Assembly: GCA_030731175.1 (NCBI GenBank)
Contig: JANQUM010000154.1
Location: 1 to 7,492, forward strand
Source: Spirosomataceae bacterium
GTDB taxonomy: Bacteria > Bacteroidota > Bacteroidia > Cytophagales > Spirosomataceae
Length of the DNA: 7,492 nucleotides
Direction of reading: 5' to 3'
The notes beneath the pieces were generated by a model. That model saw only the letters and a program-made list of their open reading frames with translations, did no database searches and had not been told where the DNA came from. The translations under genes and the position numbers were made by a program. This document shows, piece by piece, positions 1 to 6,780 of the stretch (within the stretch, counting starts at the first letter, position 1; the number at the start of each line of letters is the position of its first letter).

Positions 1-1040
1 AGGAAAACGGATTCAAACAAAAATTGGAAGAGAATGAAGTAGTTTTTCGCTCCCAAAGACTTCTGAATTCCAATAATATTGGTGCGTTCTTTCACTGAAA
101 CGAACATGATATTCGCGATTCCAAAACCGCCAATCAATAAAGCAAAAAGACCAATAACCCAGCCTCCAATGGTTAGCGTTCCGAAAAGCCCGGAAAGTGC
201 TTGTGCCGCTGCATCAGGGCGATTTAAAGCAAAATTGTCGTCTTCGGTTGGGCGTAATCCGCGGGTAGTTCGCATGAGCCCAGTTACTTCGCTTTCGAGC
301 ATAAGCATATTTTCGTCGTTCTCAAATGCTTGCAGGGCAATCATGCCGTTCAAATCTCCGGAAGAAAACATTCTTTTATGCTTCAAAAACGGGATATATA
401 CCTTCTCGTCAGGGTTTCCACCCACGTCAACTAATTGCTTTCCCTTCGTCTCCTGAACACCGATTACCGTAAAATTTTGGCCGTTTACTTTGATATTTTT
501 TCCGACGGCATTTTCAGACGGAAACAGCATTTCGTTTACTTTCCCGCCAATTATTGCTACGTTTCGTCCGGCTTCTACTTCCTGCGTTGTGAAATAACGG
601 CCGTCAATAATCGGAATTTCAGTAATGAGGTTAAAATCATACGTAATGCCTTGACAAAGCGACTCAAAACTGTTGCTACCTTGCCGAACGTTGGTCATAG
701 AATAGTCCATGATGGTCACGGCACGGGCACTTTCGATATTGTCCCGCAAATATTTGAACTCTTGGTATTTTGGTCGGGGCCGTTGGAAATACTTCCACCA
801 CGGGTAATCACCACCGCCAAATTGCCACGGCCATTTATCCACGTAAATAACTTTTTCCCCCACGCTTTTCAGACTGCCTTTTATGTTTGACTCAAGCGAA
901 TCTACCATTGTCAACACGCCTATTATGGAAAATATCCCAACCGTAACTCCCAAAAGTGAAAGTACGGTGCGGAGTAAATTTTCTTTCAGGGCGTTCATCG
1001 CAAAGCGAAAACTTTCAAAGGTTAGGTGAATAAATTGCAT
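1..1040 (-). CDS. MacB/FtsX-type ABC transporter permease, C-terminus cut by the window edge
   Basis: Reading the minus strand from the ATG at 1040 gives 346 uninterrupted codons to the window edge. The start opens MQFIHLTFES and is followed by a typical permease N-terminus. Residues about 24-46 (RTVLSLLGVTVGIFSIIGVL) form the first membrane helix. Residues about 50-285 form a large extracytoplasmic MacB_PCD-like domain with IDGRYFT, NVAIIGGKV and KVNGQNFTVIGV. Residues about 289-316 form the second helix. VKERTNIIGIQKSLGAKN (about 316-333) is the FtsX-type coupling segment after that helix. Family permeases run about 400-420 residues with four helices, so roughly 60-70 residues and two helices are missing to the left. 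Proteins of this kind pair with a separate ATPase to move lipoproteins, peptides or drugs across the envelope; no ATPase is in view and the substrate is unknown. The N-terminal periplasmic part has a tryptophan-rich stretch (KWPWQFGGGDYPWWKYF, 69-85). The family is clear; the role is not. Confidence 0.9.
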   Translation of the reverse strand, partial: MQFIHLTFESFRFAMNALKENLLRTVLSLLGVTVGIFSIIGVLTMVDSLESNIKGSLKSVGEKVIYVDKWPWQFGGGDYPWWKYFQRPRPKYQEFKYLRDNIESARAVTIMDYSMTNVRQGSNSFESLCQGITYDFNLITEIPIIDGRYFTTQEVEAGRNVAIIGGKVNEMLFPSENAVGKNIKVNGQNFTVIGVQETKGKQLVDVGGNPDEKVYIPFLKHKRMFSSGDLNGMIALQAFENDENMLMLESEVTGLMRTTRGLRPTEDDNFALNRPDAAAQALSGLFGTLTIGGWVIGLFALLIGGFGIANIMFVSVKERTNIIGIQKSLGAKNYFILFQFLFESVF

Positions 1041-1071
1041 GGTCGTTCGGATGTCAGTAGTTATCAGTCAA

Positions 1072-1079
1072 CAAAAGTA
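1072..1079 (-). promoter_or_regulatory. Candidate Bacteroidota -7 box for the ABC permease
   Basis: On the minus strand this reads TACTTTTG, an exact match to the Bacteroidota -7 consensus TAnnTTTG. It would place transcription start about 25 nt upstream of the permease ATG. The upstream -33 element is weak: only TTA is found with 21 nt spacing, where TTG is expected. No Shine-Dalgarno sequence precedes the start. Confidence 0.35.
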
Positions 1080-1243
1080 CTTTAACGGTTAGTTATGGGC
1101 TAATGTTAATTTATAAACTTGACGGATTTCGCAGTAGGCGGCAAATGCGTTGGATAAGCGATTTTACGCGATTAGCCACAATTAGAAAGACGGTCAGGTC
1201 TAAGCTAATATTGCCCGAATTACTTTCCTTCAACTTTTTGTCA

Positions 1244-1251
1244 TAATTTTG
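1244..1251 (+). promoter_or_regulatory. Candidate -7 box for the MBOAT gene
   Basis: TAATTTTG matches TAnnTTTG exactly. The corresponding -33 position lacks TTG, so the match is incomplete. If used, it gives a 5' leader of roughly 115 nt. A weaker alternative lies closer to the gene: TTG at 1272-1274 with a TTTTG-containing stretch ending at 1305, but that box lacks the leading TA at the right distance. Confidence 0.3.
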
Positions 1252-1373
1252 GGGCGTTTGTCAAAAACCTATTGAGCAAGGTAATAAACATTCGTAAACC
1301 TTTTGTACGGAGAAAAAGCCCGTCAGAAATCAAGAATCAAAATATCAAACGGGCAAATTAGTCGTAGTCAGCA

Positions 1374-2822
1374 ATGCTTTTTAATTCCCTTCAATTCGTC
1401 TTTTTCTTCATCATCGTATCGTTGCTGTACTATACGTTGCGGCATCGGGGCAGAATTTGGCTGCTGTTATTAGCGAGTTGCTATTTTTACATGGCGTTTA
1501 AGCCCGTTTATATTTTTATACTGCTTTTTACGATTATCGTTGATTATTTTGCGGGAATTTGGATTGCCCAAGCCGAAGGCAAAAAACGAAAATGGTTACT
1601 GATTCTGAGTTTGATAACCAACATCGGTTTCTTGGCAATTTTCAAATACTTCAATTTCATCAATCAAAACCTGAACATCGTTTTCGGGTTGTTCGGGATG
1701 CAAAACCCAATCCCTGATTATCCGTTAGATCTACCCATTGGTTTGTCTTTTCACACATTTCAGGCAATGAGCTACACCATCGAAGTGTATCGCCGAAATC
1801 AAAAACCAGAAAAAGACTTCATCATTTACTCACTCTACGTGATGTTTTATCCGCAATTGGTGGCAGGACCAATTGAGCGTCCGCAGAATTTATTGTGGCA
1901 ATTTCATACGTATTTCAAATACAATTTTGAGAATATAAAAGCAGGTTTAATACGCATTGCGTGGGGGCTTTTTATGAAAGTCGTGATTGCTGATCGCCTT
2001 GCCATGGTGGTAGATTATAGCTATAATGACCCCGTGAGCCATAACGGGCTAACGTTGCTTCTCGCAACGTTCTTTTTCACGTTCCAAATCTACTGCGATT
2101 TTGCGGGTTATTCGAGCATTGCCATTGGTTGTGCAAGGCTGATGGGTTTCAACCTCATGGAAAACTTCGATGCTCCGTATTTTTCCAAATCAATTTCAGA
2201 ATTTTGGCGGCGATGGCACATTTCGCTTTCTACGTGGTTCAAAGATTACCTCTACATTCCGTTGGGCGGAAATCGAGTAAGCGAATGGCGGTTATATTTC
2301 AACTTTTTCCTCGTTTTTACCATCAGTGGCCTTTGGCACGGAGCGGCATGGACGTACGTAATTTGGGGGTCATTGCACGGCATTTACCTCATTGCAGCAA
2401 TGATGGTGAAGAAATACAATCCTTTCGGGAGAAAAAAACAAGGAGGAAAGAGTACAGATGGGTTGGTCAATACAAATACATTTCAACTTACAGTTACAAA
2501 GCTATGGAACATAACTTTCACTTTCGTGCTCGTTATGTTTACTTGGATATTCTTTAGGGCTCATGGCTTATCGAACGCCAAAACGGTGATTCTAAAAATA
2601 ACCCAGCTAAAGTTTTCGGACGTTATCGCTACGCCATTTTCATTTAATGAAATGGTGTTTTGTTGGGTGTTAATTTTAGTGTTGCTTTTGAAAGACAAAT
2701 TTGCCCGAATTATTTCATCCGAAAACACGCCGTTATTTTACGTGAAATTCGTCGGTTTGATGATTGCCTGCTATTTCCTTGGTGTTTTCACCTCGAATCA
2801 GTTTATCTATTTTCAGTTTTAA
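1374..2822 (+). CDS. MBOAT family membrane O-acyltransferase (AlgI/DltB-like)
   Basis: This is a 482-residue polytopic inner-membrane protein. The N-terminus MLFNSLQFVFFFIIV is the characteristic MBOAT opening and supports the ATG at 1374. Family hallmarks follow in order: PIGLSFHTFQAMSYTIEVYR (about 121-140), YPQLVAGPIERP (159-170), FWRRWHISLSTWFKDYLYIP (277-296, with H282) and SGLWHGAAW (318-326, with H322, the residue at the position of the essential membrane-embedded histidine of AlgI/DltB). A hydrophilic segment at about 346-372 separates the core from the last helices, and the protein ends FIYFQF. Family members transfer acyl groups, often acetyl, from a cytoplasmic donor to an exported glycan, teichoic acid or lipid. 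AlgI-type enzymes usually work with an SGNH-hydrolase partner (AlgJ/AlgX type) encoded nearby; here the next gene is an asparaginase, so the acceptor cannot be read from context. Length and motifs are complete. Confidence 0.93.
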   Translation: MLFNSLQFVFFFIIVSLLYYTLRHRGRIWLLLLASCYFYMAFKPVYIFILLFTIIVDYFAGIWIAQAEGKKRKWLLILSLITNIGFLAIFKYFNFINQNLNIVFGLFGMQNPIPDYPLDLPIGLSFHTFQAMSYTIEVYRRNQKPEKDFIIYSLYVMFYPQLVAGPIERPQNLLWQFHTYFKYNFENIKAGLIRIAWGLFMKVVIADRLAMVVDYSYNDPVSHNGLTLLLATFFFTFQIYCDFAGYSSIAIGCARLMGFNLMENFDAPYFSKSISEFWRRWHISLSTWFKDYLYIPLGGNRVSEWRLYFNFFLVFTISGLWHGAAWTYVIWGSLHGIYLIAAMMVKKYNPFGRKKQGGKSTDGLVNTNTFQLTVTKLWNITFTFVLVMFTWIFFRAHGLSNAKTVILKITQLKFSDVIATPFSFNEMVFCWVLILVLLLKDKFARIISSENTPLFYVKFVGLMIACYFLGVFTSNQFIYFQF

Positions 2823-2832
2823 AACAAGGTTC

Positions 2833-2913
2833 GGGATTTTAGATGTGAGATCCGAGACATGGGTTTTCAAGTGAAGAAAACTCACTAATCACATTTCTAA
2901 AGTCTACAATCCC
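2833..2913. repeat. Imperfect palindrome / long hairpin between MBOAT and asparaginase genes
   Basis: Outer arms GGGATT (2833-2838) and AATCCC (2908-2913) pair. Inside them, TAGA (2840-2843) pairs with TCTA (2903-2906), and TGTGA (2844-2848) pairs with TCACA (2889-2893), leaving a bulge at about 2894-2902. A compact inner hairpin is formed by GGGTTTTC (2861-2868) and GAAAACTC (2876-2883), seven of eight pairs Watson-Crick and one G-T, with a 7-nt loop. The region is non-coding and has no T-run after the stem, so it is not a classical rho-independent terminator. It could be a degenerate REP-like element or an mRNA end-stabilising structure; inter-genomic copies could not be checked. Confidence 0.55.
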
Positions 2914-2939
2914 ACTTCTCATATCTTCCTAAAAAAACA

Positions 2940-4004
2940 GTGATTTACCAACTCAAAACCCAAAGCCCTCAAGCAACAAACACGCCATCCGTTTTAATGA
3001 TTTACACGGGCGGAACCCTCGGAATGGTGTTTGATCGGGAAAGTAAGTCTCTCAAAGCTTTTGACTTAAAAGAAATCCTTCGTAATGCCCCTGAAATGGA
3101 GCGATTAGATTTCAACCTAAGCATTTTACCGTTTGAAAAGCCGTTTGATTCGTCAAATGTTACGCCCGAAATTTGGCAACAAATCGCCCGTTTTATTACC
3201 GTAGAATACGATAGTTTTGACGCTTTCGTGATTCTTCACGGAACAGACACCATGGCATACACGGCATCTGCTCTTAGTTTTATGCTCGAAGGACTGAATA
3301 AACCCGTTATTCTCACGGGTGCTCAATTGCCCATTGGTGTTGCCCGAAGTGATGCCCGTGAAAACCTCATTACTGCGTTAGAAATTGCCGCTGATCGTAT
3401 TCAGGGGAAACCCGTAATTTCAGAAGTGGCAATCTATTTCAACAATCGATTATTGCGAGGAAACCGAGCAAAGAAGTCAGAAAGCAGTCAATTCAATGCC
3501 TTCGATTCAGAAAATTATCCCTTCTTAGCAGACGTTGGCATAACGGCAGATTACGGTTTCCCGTACATCAAACCACACGAAGAAAACGCCGAACTAAATC
3601 CGAAATTCGGGATGGATAAAAATGTAATTATTCTAAAGCTATTTCCCGGAATATGTGAAAAGATGATTGCAAAGATTTTGAAAATAAACGGCCTAAAAGG
3701 CGTAATTCTCGAAACCTTCGGAGCGGGAAATGCCCCAACAGAAGATTGGTTTATTGATTTACTAAAAGAAGCAATTGAAAGCGGTATTTACATCTACAAC
3801 GTATCACAATGCACGGGCGGGCGTGTACTGCAAGGGCATTACGAAACCAGCCGAATGCTCGGCGAAATTGGCGTTATCAGCGGCTCAGATATTACCACCG
3901 AAGCCGCCATTACGAAGCTCATGTTTTTATTGGGGCAGGAATTACCCCGTGAAGAAATCGTTGAAAAATTGCGGCAACCGCTTGCCGGAGAAATGACGGT
4001 TTAG
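2940..4004 (+). CDS. ansA: Type I (cytoplasmic) L-asparaginase, AnsA-like
   Basis: This 354-residue enzyme hydrolyses L-asparagine to L-aspartate and ammonia. The two catalytic signatures are present: MIYTGGTLGM (20-29), in which T26 corresponds to the nucleophile of the TGGT motif, and LHGTDTMAYTASALSFML (99-116), in which T102-D103 are the second catalytic pair. TGAQLPIGVARSDARENL (126-143) and YFNNRLLRGNRAKK (166-179) are typical of the AnsA branch, and K179 aligns with the active-site lysine. CTGGRVLQGHYETS (291-304) is in the C-terminal domain. No signal peptide is visible, which fits the cytoplasmic type I class. The start is GTG at 2940, preceded by an A-run. The next in-frame ATG at 2997 would remove the first beta strand leading into TGGT, so GTG is preferred. 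No clear promoter lies in the 117 bp upstream, so it may be co-transcribed with the MBOAT gene despite unrelated function. Confidence 0.94.
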   Translation: MIYQLKTQSPQATNTPSVLMIYTGGTLGMVFDRESKSLKAFDLKEILRNAPEMERLDFNLSILPFEKPFDSSNVTPEIWQQIARFITVEYDSFDAFVILHGTDTMAYTASALSFMLEGLNKPVILTGAQLPIGVARSDARENLITALEIAADRIQGKPVISEVAIYFNNRLLRGNRAKKSESSQFNAFDSENYPFLADVGITADYGFPYIKPHEENAELNPKFGMDKNVIILKLFPGICEKMIAKILKINGLKGVILETFGAGNAPTEDWFIDLLKEAIESGIYIYNVSQCTGGRVLQGHYETSRMLGEIGVISGSDITTEAAITKLMFLLGQELPREEIVEKLRQPLAGEMTV

Positions 4005-4018
4005 ATTATTTTTATTGA

Positions 4019-4051
4019 TTGCTGATAGCTAAAAAAAAATCGTTTACTTTG
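4019..4051 (+). promoter_or_regulatory. Probable promoter of tRNA-Ser (and the transporter behind it)
   Basis: TTG at 4019-4021 is followed after 22 nt by TTACTTTG at 4044-4051, one mismatch from the Bacteroidota TAnnTTTG box. An A-run fills the spacer. Transcription would begin about 20 nt before the tRNA. No other promoter-like site lies between the asparaginase stop and the tRNA. Confidence 0.5.
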
Positions 4052-4077
4052 CAATTGATTCCACGGCATATTCAAAC

Positions 4078-4164
4078 AGAGAGGTGTCCGAGTGGTTTAA
4101 GGAGCACGCTTGGAAAGCGTGTGTGCGGGTGACTGTACCGAGGGTTCGAATCCCTTCCTCTCTG
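4078..4164 (+). tRNA. tRNA-Ser (anticodon GGA)
   Basis: This is an 87-nt class II tRNA. The acceptor stem pairs perfectly (AGAGAGG at 4078-4084 with CCTCTCT at 4157-4163) and the discriminator is G4164, as in bacterial tRNA-Ser. The anticodon stem is CACGC/GCGTG (4105-4109, 4117-4121), with loop TTGGAAA and anticodon GGA at 4112-4114, reading UCC and UCU. A long variable arm at about 4122-4139 contains a 4-bp stem. The T arm is 4140-4156 with loop TTCGAAT. CCA is not encoded and must be added after transcription. Confidence 0.97.
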
Positions 4165-4187
4165 CAAATCTATTCCCCTAACCTTAC

Positions 4188-5495
4188 ATGGAGTTTATAA
4201 AAAATCAGAAAAAGGTTATCAATGCTTGGTGCATGTACGACTGGGCAAATTCAGTCCATAACCTTGTCATCACTTCCGTTATTTTCCCGATTTATTACAA
4301 AGCAACAGCAGTAAATGCAGACGGCGGTAATATGATTGATTTCTTGGGCTTCCAAGTTGACAATAACGTTCTCTACTCCTACACATTATCCGTATCAGCG
4401 TTCGTTTTAGTTCTTCTAAATCCTATTTTGACCAGCATGGCAGATTATAGCGGTCGGAAGAAAATGTTCATGAAGTTTTTCTGCTATTTAGGGGCGTTGA
4501 GTTGCATTTATTTCTTCTTTTTCACGAAAGATACTATTTCAGGTGCTGTAATTGCGTTTGGTTTATCAATGATTGGCTGGGGCGGCAGCATTGTATTCTA
4601 CAACTCTTTTTTACCGCAAATCACCACCGAAGATCGCTACGACAAAACAAGTGCTCAGGGGTTTGTTTTTGGCTACGTTGGCAGCGTGTTATTGCTAATT
4701 TTCAACCTGTTGATGATTATGAAACCTGAGTTTTTCGGACTTACTCAAGCCGATTCTGATTCAGGATTAACCACTCGAATTGCGTTCATTACCGTTGGCG
4801 TCTGGTGGATTGCCTTCGCCCAAATTCCGTTCTATCATTTACCCAAAGACCAAAAACGACCGTTTCAGTTTTCGTGGTTTGCTAAAGGCTTTGAGGAGCT
4901 AAAAACAGTTTTTAATGAGCTGAAAAACCGTAAATTATTAAAGCGTTTCCTAATCGCTTTCTTTATTTATGACATGGGCGTAATGACCATTATTTTCATA
5001 GCCGGAATATTTGCAATCGAGGAGCTAAAAATTCCTTCTACTGGCCTGATTGTCACTATTTTACTGATTCAGTTAGTTGCTATCCCGGGTTCGTATTTAG
5101 CATCTTGGCTTTCTAAAAAATACGGAAATACGTCAGCTCTTCGCATTATCATTGCTATTTGGGCAACTACGCCTTTGGCGGCATATTTCACAACTACTCC
5201 TGAGCAATTTTACGTTATTGCCGCCGTAGTTGGTTTGGTTATGGGCGGCGTGCAATCACTCTCACGTTCTACTTTTGCAAAGCTGATTCCAGACGATACA
5301 AAAGACACCGCTTCTTATTTCGGATTTTATGATATTACCGAAAAACTGGCGATGTCTATCGGTACATTTGCTTTTGGAGCCATAGTGCAGGCAACAGGCA
5401 GTATGCGAAACTCAGTTTTACTTATTTTAGTACTCTTTATAGCTGGTTTTTTCTTGCTTGCTCGTATTCCTTCCAAAAACCTATACAAAGGGTAA
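4188..5495 (+). CDS. UMF1/Atg22-like major facilitator superfamily transporter
   Basis: This 435-residue protein has about 12 predicted membrane helices. The N-terminal WCMYDWANSVHNLVITSVIFPIYY region (14-37) is the signature of the UMF1 family, related to the yeast vacuolar effluxer Atg22. An MFS loop 2-3 motif, ADYSGRKK, is at 85-92. A hydrophilic central loop (about 218-250, from KDQKRPFQF to KNRKLLKRF) separates the two six-helix halves. GGVQSLSRSTFAKLIPDD, at roughly 350-368, is the second-half motif shared by this family. Atg22 exports amino acids from the vacuole; the bacterial members have no firmly known substrate. The ATG at 4188 is 23 bp after tRNA-Ser with no promoter between, so it probably depends on the tRNA promoter. 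Length is normal and the frame is intact. Confidence 0.9.
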   Translation: MEFIKNQKKVINAWCMYDWANSVHNLVITSVIFPIYYKATAVNADGGNMIDFLGFQVDNNVLYSYTLSVSAFVLVLLNPILTSMADYSGRKKMFMKFFCYLGALSCIYFFFFTKDTISGAVIAFGLSMIGWGGSIVFYNSFLPQITTEDRYDKTSAQGFVFGYVGSVLLLIFNLLMIMKPEFFGLTQADSDSGLTTRIAFITVGVWWIAFAQIPFYHLPKDQKRPFQFSWFAKGFEELKTVFNELKNRKLLKRFLIAFFIYDMGVMTIIFIAGIFAIEELKIPSTGLIVTILLIQLVAIPGSYLASWLSKKYGNTSALRIIIAIWATTPLAAYFTTTPEQFYVIAAVVGLVMGGVQSLSRSTFAKLIPDDTKDTASYFGFYDITEKLAMSIGTFAFGAIVQATGSMRNSVLLILVLFIAGFFLLARIPSKNLYKG

Positions 5496-5509
5496 TTTCG
5501 GCAAATACC

Positions 5510-5539
5510 TTGGTAATCAACCACTAACCGCTATTTTTG
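5510..5539 (+). promoter_or_regulatory. Near-consensus Bacteroidota promoter upstream of the tRNA-like gene
   Basis: TTG at 5510-5512, a 19-nt spacer and TATTTTTG at 5532-5539 give an exact match to TTG-N19-TAnnTTTG. Transcription would start at about 5545, some 25 nt before the tRNA. This is the best promoter in the window and probably also serves the glycosyltransferase gene at 5674. Confidence 0.65.
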
Positions 5540-5569
5540 CGGCTGTAAATCTTGTTTGAGAAATCATTC

Positions 5570-5644
5570 ACGATGTTAGCTCAGTTGATTTAGAGCGTCG
5601 CCTTGAAAGGGCGAAGGTCAGCGGTTCGAATCCGCTACGTCCTA
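5570..5644 (+). tRNA. tRNA-like gene with anticodon GAA (Phe), structurally atypical
   Basis: A full cloverleaf can be drawn. The D stem is GCTC/GAGC (5579-5582, 5593-5596). The anticodon stem is TCGCC/GGCGA (5598-5602, 5610-5614), with loop TTGAAAG and anticodon GAA at 5605-5607. The variable loop is AGGTC, and the T arm is 5620-5636 with loop TTCGAAT. The acceptor (5570-5576 with 5637-5643) contains a C-C mismatch at the second pair (5571/5642) and a T-G pair at the fifth. The normally invariant G19 is A (5588), and position 38 is G. The discriminator is A5644 and CCA is not encoded. The body (D-loop length, variable loop, CCTTGA.AGG core) resembles bacterial tRNA-Val(GAC) more than tRNA-Phe. 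It may be a functional but odd tRNA, a decaying copy or an anticodon-shifted Val tRNA. Presence of a tRNA fold is secure; identity and function are not. Confidence 0.8.
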
Positions 5645-5673
5645 CACAAAAAGAACCTATTCGATTGAAAAAT

Positions 5674-6780
5674 ATGAGAATACTCTATGACCATCAGGCT
5701 TTTACGGGAAGTATTTACGGCGGCGTATCTCGCTACTTCGCAGATTTGATGGGCAATCTTGCTGTTAAAGGTCATGATGTTAATTTGGCAACGGGTTTTT
5801 CAAATAATTTTTACTTACAGGATAAATCATTTTACAACGGTAGTTCGTTTAGCCAGTTTATTGGTAGCCGAACCGGTACGGTGTTCTCTCATCTCAATCG
5901 AGCAAATGCTGCGTACCACTTGCTCAGGAATAAATTCGATGTCTTTCACCCAACTTTTCATAATCCCTATTTCTTAGACTTTATCGGTAAAAAACCCTTT
6001 GTGGTTACATATCATGATGCAATACCAGAAATTTATCATCAACGCTACGGTATCCTGGATGGGGTTAAGTTTGACAAGAAAAAAAAGCTGTTAGAAAAGG
6101 CGACCCAAGTTATCGCTGTTTCAGAAAATACAAAAAAGGACTTGCTAAAGTTTTATGATATAAACCCCGACAAGGTGTCCGTTGTGCATCACGGCTCTAA
6201 CTTCGTAAAACATACGCCCACCGCTACGTCTTTTTTAGAGGCTCAACATGGTTACTTGTTATACATAGGGGCACGGGACTTGTATAAAAACTTTGATGTG
6301 TTTGTAGCTTCTATTGCTGAGGTCTTGTTAAAAAATAACCTTAGGTTATTGTGTGTAGGTGGCGGCGATTTTTGTAAAAAGGAAATTCAACAAATGAATG
6401 CTTTGGGTATTCAAGGAAAAGTCAAGCAAATCTCTGTTGATGATGCCACTCTTTATAATTTGTATAAAAACGCGATCGCCTTTGCTTACCCCTCAGAATA
6501 TGAAGGTTTTGGTCTGCCCATAATTGAAGCATTTGCAGCTGGCTGCCCCGTATTGTTAAGCAACACTTCCTGCTTCCCAGAAATAGCACAAGGTGCTGGC
6601 TTGTATTTCTACCCAAAAAACAAAGAAAGCATATGTTCAAAAGTCAACACGCTGCTTTTCGACGAAAGCTTGAGAAAAAACCTCATTCAAAAGGGATACG
6701 AACGAGTAAAAGATTTTTCGCTTGAAAAAATGACTTACGAAACCTATGAGGTCTATCAAAAATCAACACTGAATTTGTAA
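5674..6780 (+). CDS. GT4-family (group 1) glycosyltransferase
   Basis: This 368-residue cytoplasmic or membrane-associated GT-B enzyme likely transfers a sugar from a nucleotide donor during surface polysaccharide or LPS assembly. An in-frame TTG at 5665 would add three residues, but the ATG at 5674 gives MRILYDHQAF, a normal first beta strand, and is preferred. The N-terminal acceptor domain has a glycine-rich loop (GSIYGGVSRYF, about 12-22) and PFVVTYHDAIPEIY (about 108-121). The C-terminal donor domain begins near YLLYIGARDLYKN (about 194-206). It holds the E-x7-E motif, EGFGLPIIE (277-285), then FAAGCPVLLSNTSCFPEIAQGAG. Family length is typical. The gene begins 29 bp after the tRNA-like gene with no promoter in between, and its 3' end overlaps the convergent glycosyltransferase by 18 bp. 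Donor and acceptor sugars cannot be predicted. Confidence 0.93.
   Translation: MRILYDHQAFTGSIYGGVSRYFADLMGNLAVKGHDVNLATGFSNNFYLQDKSFYNGSSFSQFIGSRTGTVFSHLNRANAAYHLLRNKFDVFHPTFHNPYFLDFIGKKPFVVTYHDAIPEIYHQRYGILDGVKFDKKKKLLEKATQVIAVSENTKKDLLKFYDINPDKVSVVHHGSNFVKHTPTATSFLEAQHGYLLYIGARDLYKNFDVFVASIAEVLLKNNLRLLCVGGGDFCKKEIQQMNALGIQGKVKQISVDDATLYNLYKNAIAFAYPSEYEGFGLPIIEAFAAGCPVLLSNTSCFPEIAQGAGLYFYPKNKESICSKVNTLLFDESLRKNLIQKGYERVKDFSLEKMTYETYEVYQKSTLNL

Larger units (their letters stand above)
1041..1373. other. Divergent intergenic region, 333 bp
   Basis: This separates the leftward ABC permease from the rightward MBOAT gene. I see no convincing small gene in it. It holds a candidate promoter on each strand (1072-1079 minus, 1244-1251 plus) and a short inverted repeat, GCCCGT at 1318-1323 with ACGGGC at 1349-1354, separated by 25 nt. 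The repeat lies in the presumed MBOAT leader, but it is too short and its loop too large to call a terminator or riboswitch. No known riboswitch core was recognised. Confidence 0.6.

Noticed and set aside
79..890. Two overlapping plus-strand open frames (79-456 and 435-890)
   Set aside because: They lie antisense to the ABC permease, which has clear family motifs on the minus strand; their translations show no domain features.
2129..2557. A 142-codon plus-strand frame inside the MBOAT gene
   Set aside because: It is an out-of-frame reading of the conserved MBOAT core; the real frame carries the catalytic histidine motifs.
2660..2842. Short frame spanning the MBOAT 3' end
   Set aside because: It is mostly contained in the MBOAT frame, with no start context or recognisable protein.
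5327..5524. 65-codon minus-strand frame across the transporter 3' end and the tRNA promoter
   Set aside because: It is antisense to membrane helices of the transporter, has no family features and runs into a strong promoter.
5528..5542. CCGC-TATTTTT-GCGG hairpin as a terminator for the transporter
   Set aside because: The stem is only 4 bp, no T-run follows, and the loop is the -7 box of the tRNA promoter, so the pairing is probably coincidental.
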